Of a stretch of 52,661 bases of DNA, positions 51,797 to 52,661 are shown piece by piece. How positions within the stretch are numbered: position 1 is the first letter of the stretch; each line of letters starts with the position of its first letter. The position numbers and the translations under genes are program-made. The stretch lies in assembly GCA_964565645.1 (NCBI GenBank), contig CAZMFQ010000014.1:1-52661 (forward strand). Direction: 5' to 3'. Source of the stretch: JAHIQC01 sp964565645. GTDB taxonomy: Bacteria > Actinomycetota > Coriobacteriia > Anaerosomatales > JAHIQC01. Below the pieces are notes generated by a model. The model was not told the DNA's origin, searched no databases, and saw nothing but the letters and a program-made list of their open reading frames with translations.

Positions 51797-52661
<865 letters not shown>

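Overview
The window is high-GC bacterial chromosome with tightly packed genes and many 1 to 8 bp overlaps. The gene content suggests an anaerobic or microaerophilic Actinomycetota, probably of the Coriobacteriia/Anaerosomatales kind. This is inferred from the combination of long multiheme c-type cytochromes, a B12-dependent (class II) ribonucleotide reductase, stand-alone superoxide reductase, formate-tetrahydrofolate ligase with FolD, CWB2 cell-wall repeats, Rel, and a RecJ-helicase fusion. No species can be named from sequence alone. No gene-free stretch longer than 300 bases was found; the longest gaps (29158-29429 and 50555-50831) hold hairpins and regulatory sites and are described.

Layout. 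Positions 1-17058 are almost entirely minus strand. They hold a partial cytochrome, a 23-heme FN3-cytochrome with an internal five-heme duplication, an MBL-fold hydrolase, rel, an exported nidogen/Ig/FN3 protein, a RecJ-HIRAN-RecQ-like fusion, and secF, secD, yajC and tgt. An ECF sigma/anti-sigma pair with a convincing autoregulatory promoter (17124-18741) lies in the opposite orientation between tgt and queA. From 18734 to 24225 come queA, a PHP phosphoesterase, queH, a GDT1-like exporter, a cold-shock protein, an exported tail-anchored protein and a NapH-like Fe-S membrane protein. From 24331 to 31702 come the one-carbon genes (folD, fhs), an isochorismatase-fold hydrolase, superoxide reductase, an M48/HtpX-like protein that has lost its zinc site, a second cold-shock protein and a CWB2-M28 peptidase.

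Positions 31837-38408 carry an alpha/beta hydrolase, ruvB-ruvA-ruvC, yebC, pdxT-pdxS and a DUF3048 lipoprotein. Positions 38541-47623 hold a small Cys-rich protein, lgt, a canonical htpX, lemA, a rhomboid protease, azlCD, a DUF1015 protein, an endonuclease III-like protein and small Cys-rich proteins, then an FAD-dependent reductase. The end contains dcd and nrdJ (nucleotide supply, with a NrdR-box pair), an Nfu-type scaffold, clpS, and the 5S and 3' part of the 23S rRNA of a minus-strand rrn operon.

Functional links. tgt, queA and queH form a partial queuosine set. secD, secF and yajC form the Sec accessory complex, and lgt plus the lipoprotein and CWB2 proteins point to a monoderm-like envelope. 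The cytochromes and the NapH-like protein suggest respiratory or extracellular electron transfer (inference). The most unusual items are the zinc-less HtpX paralogue with a Cys-rich insertion, the duplicated 23-heme cytochrome with non-canonical terminal heme spacing, and the exonuclease-helicase fusion. I cannot claim with confidence that any is a previously undescribed system.
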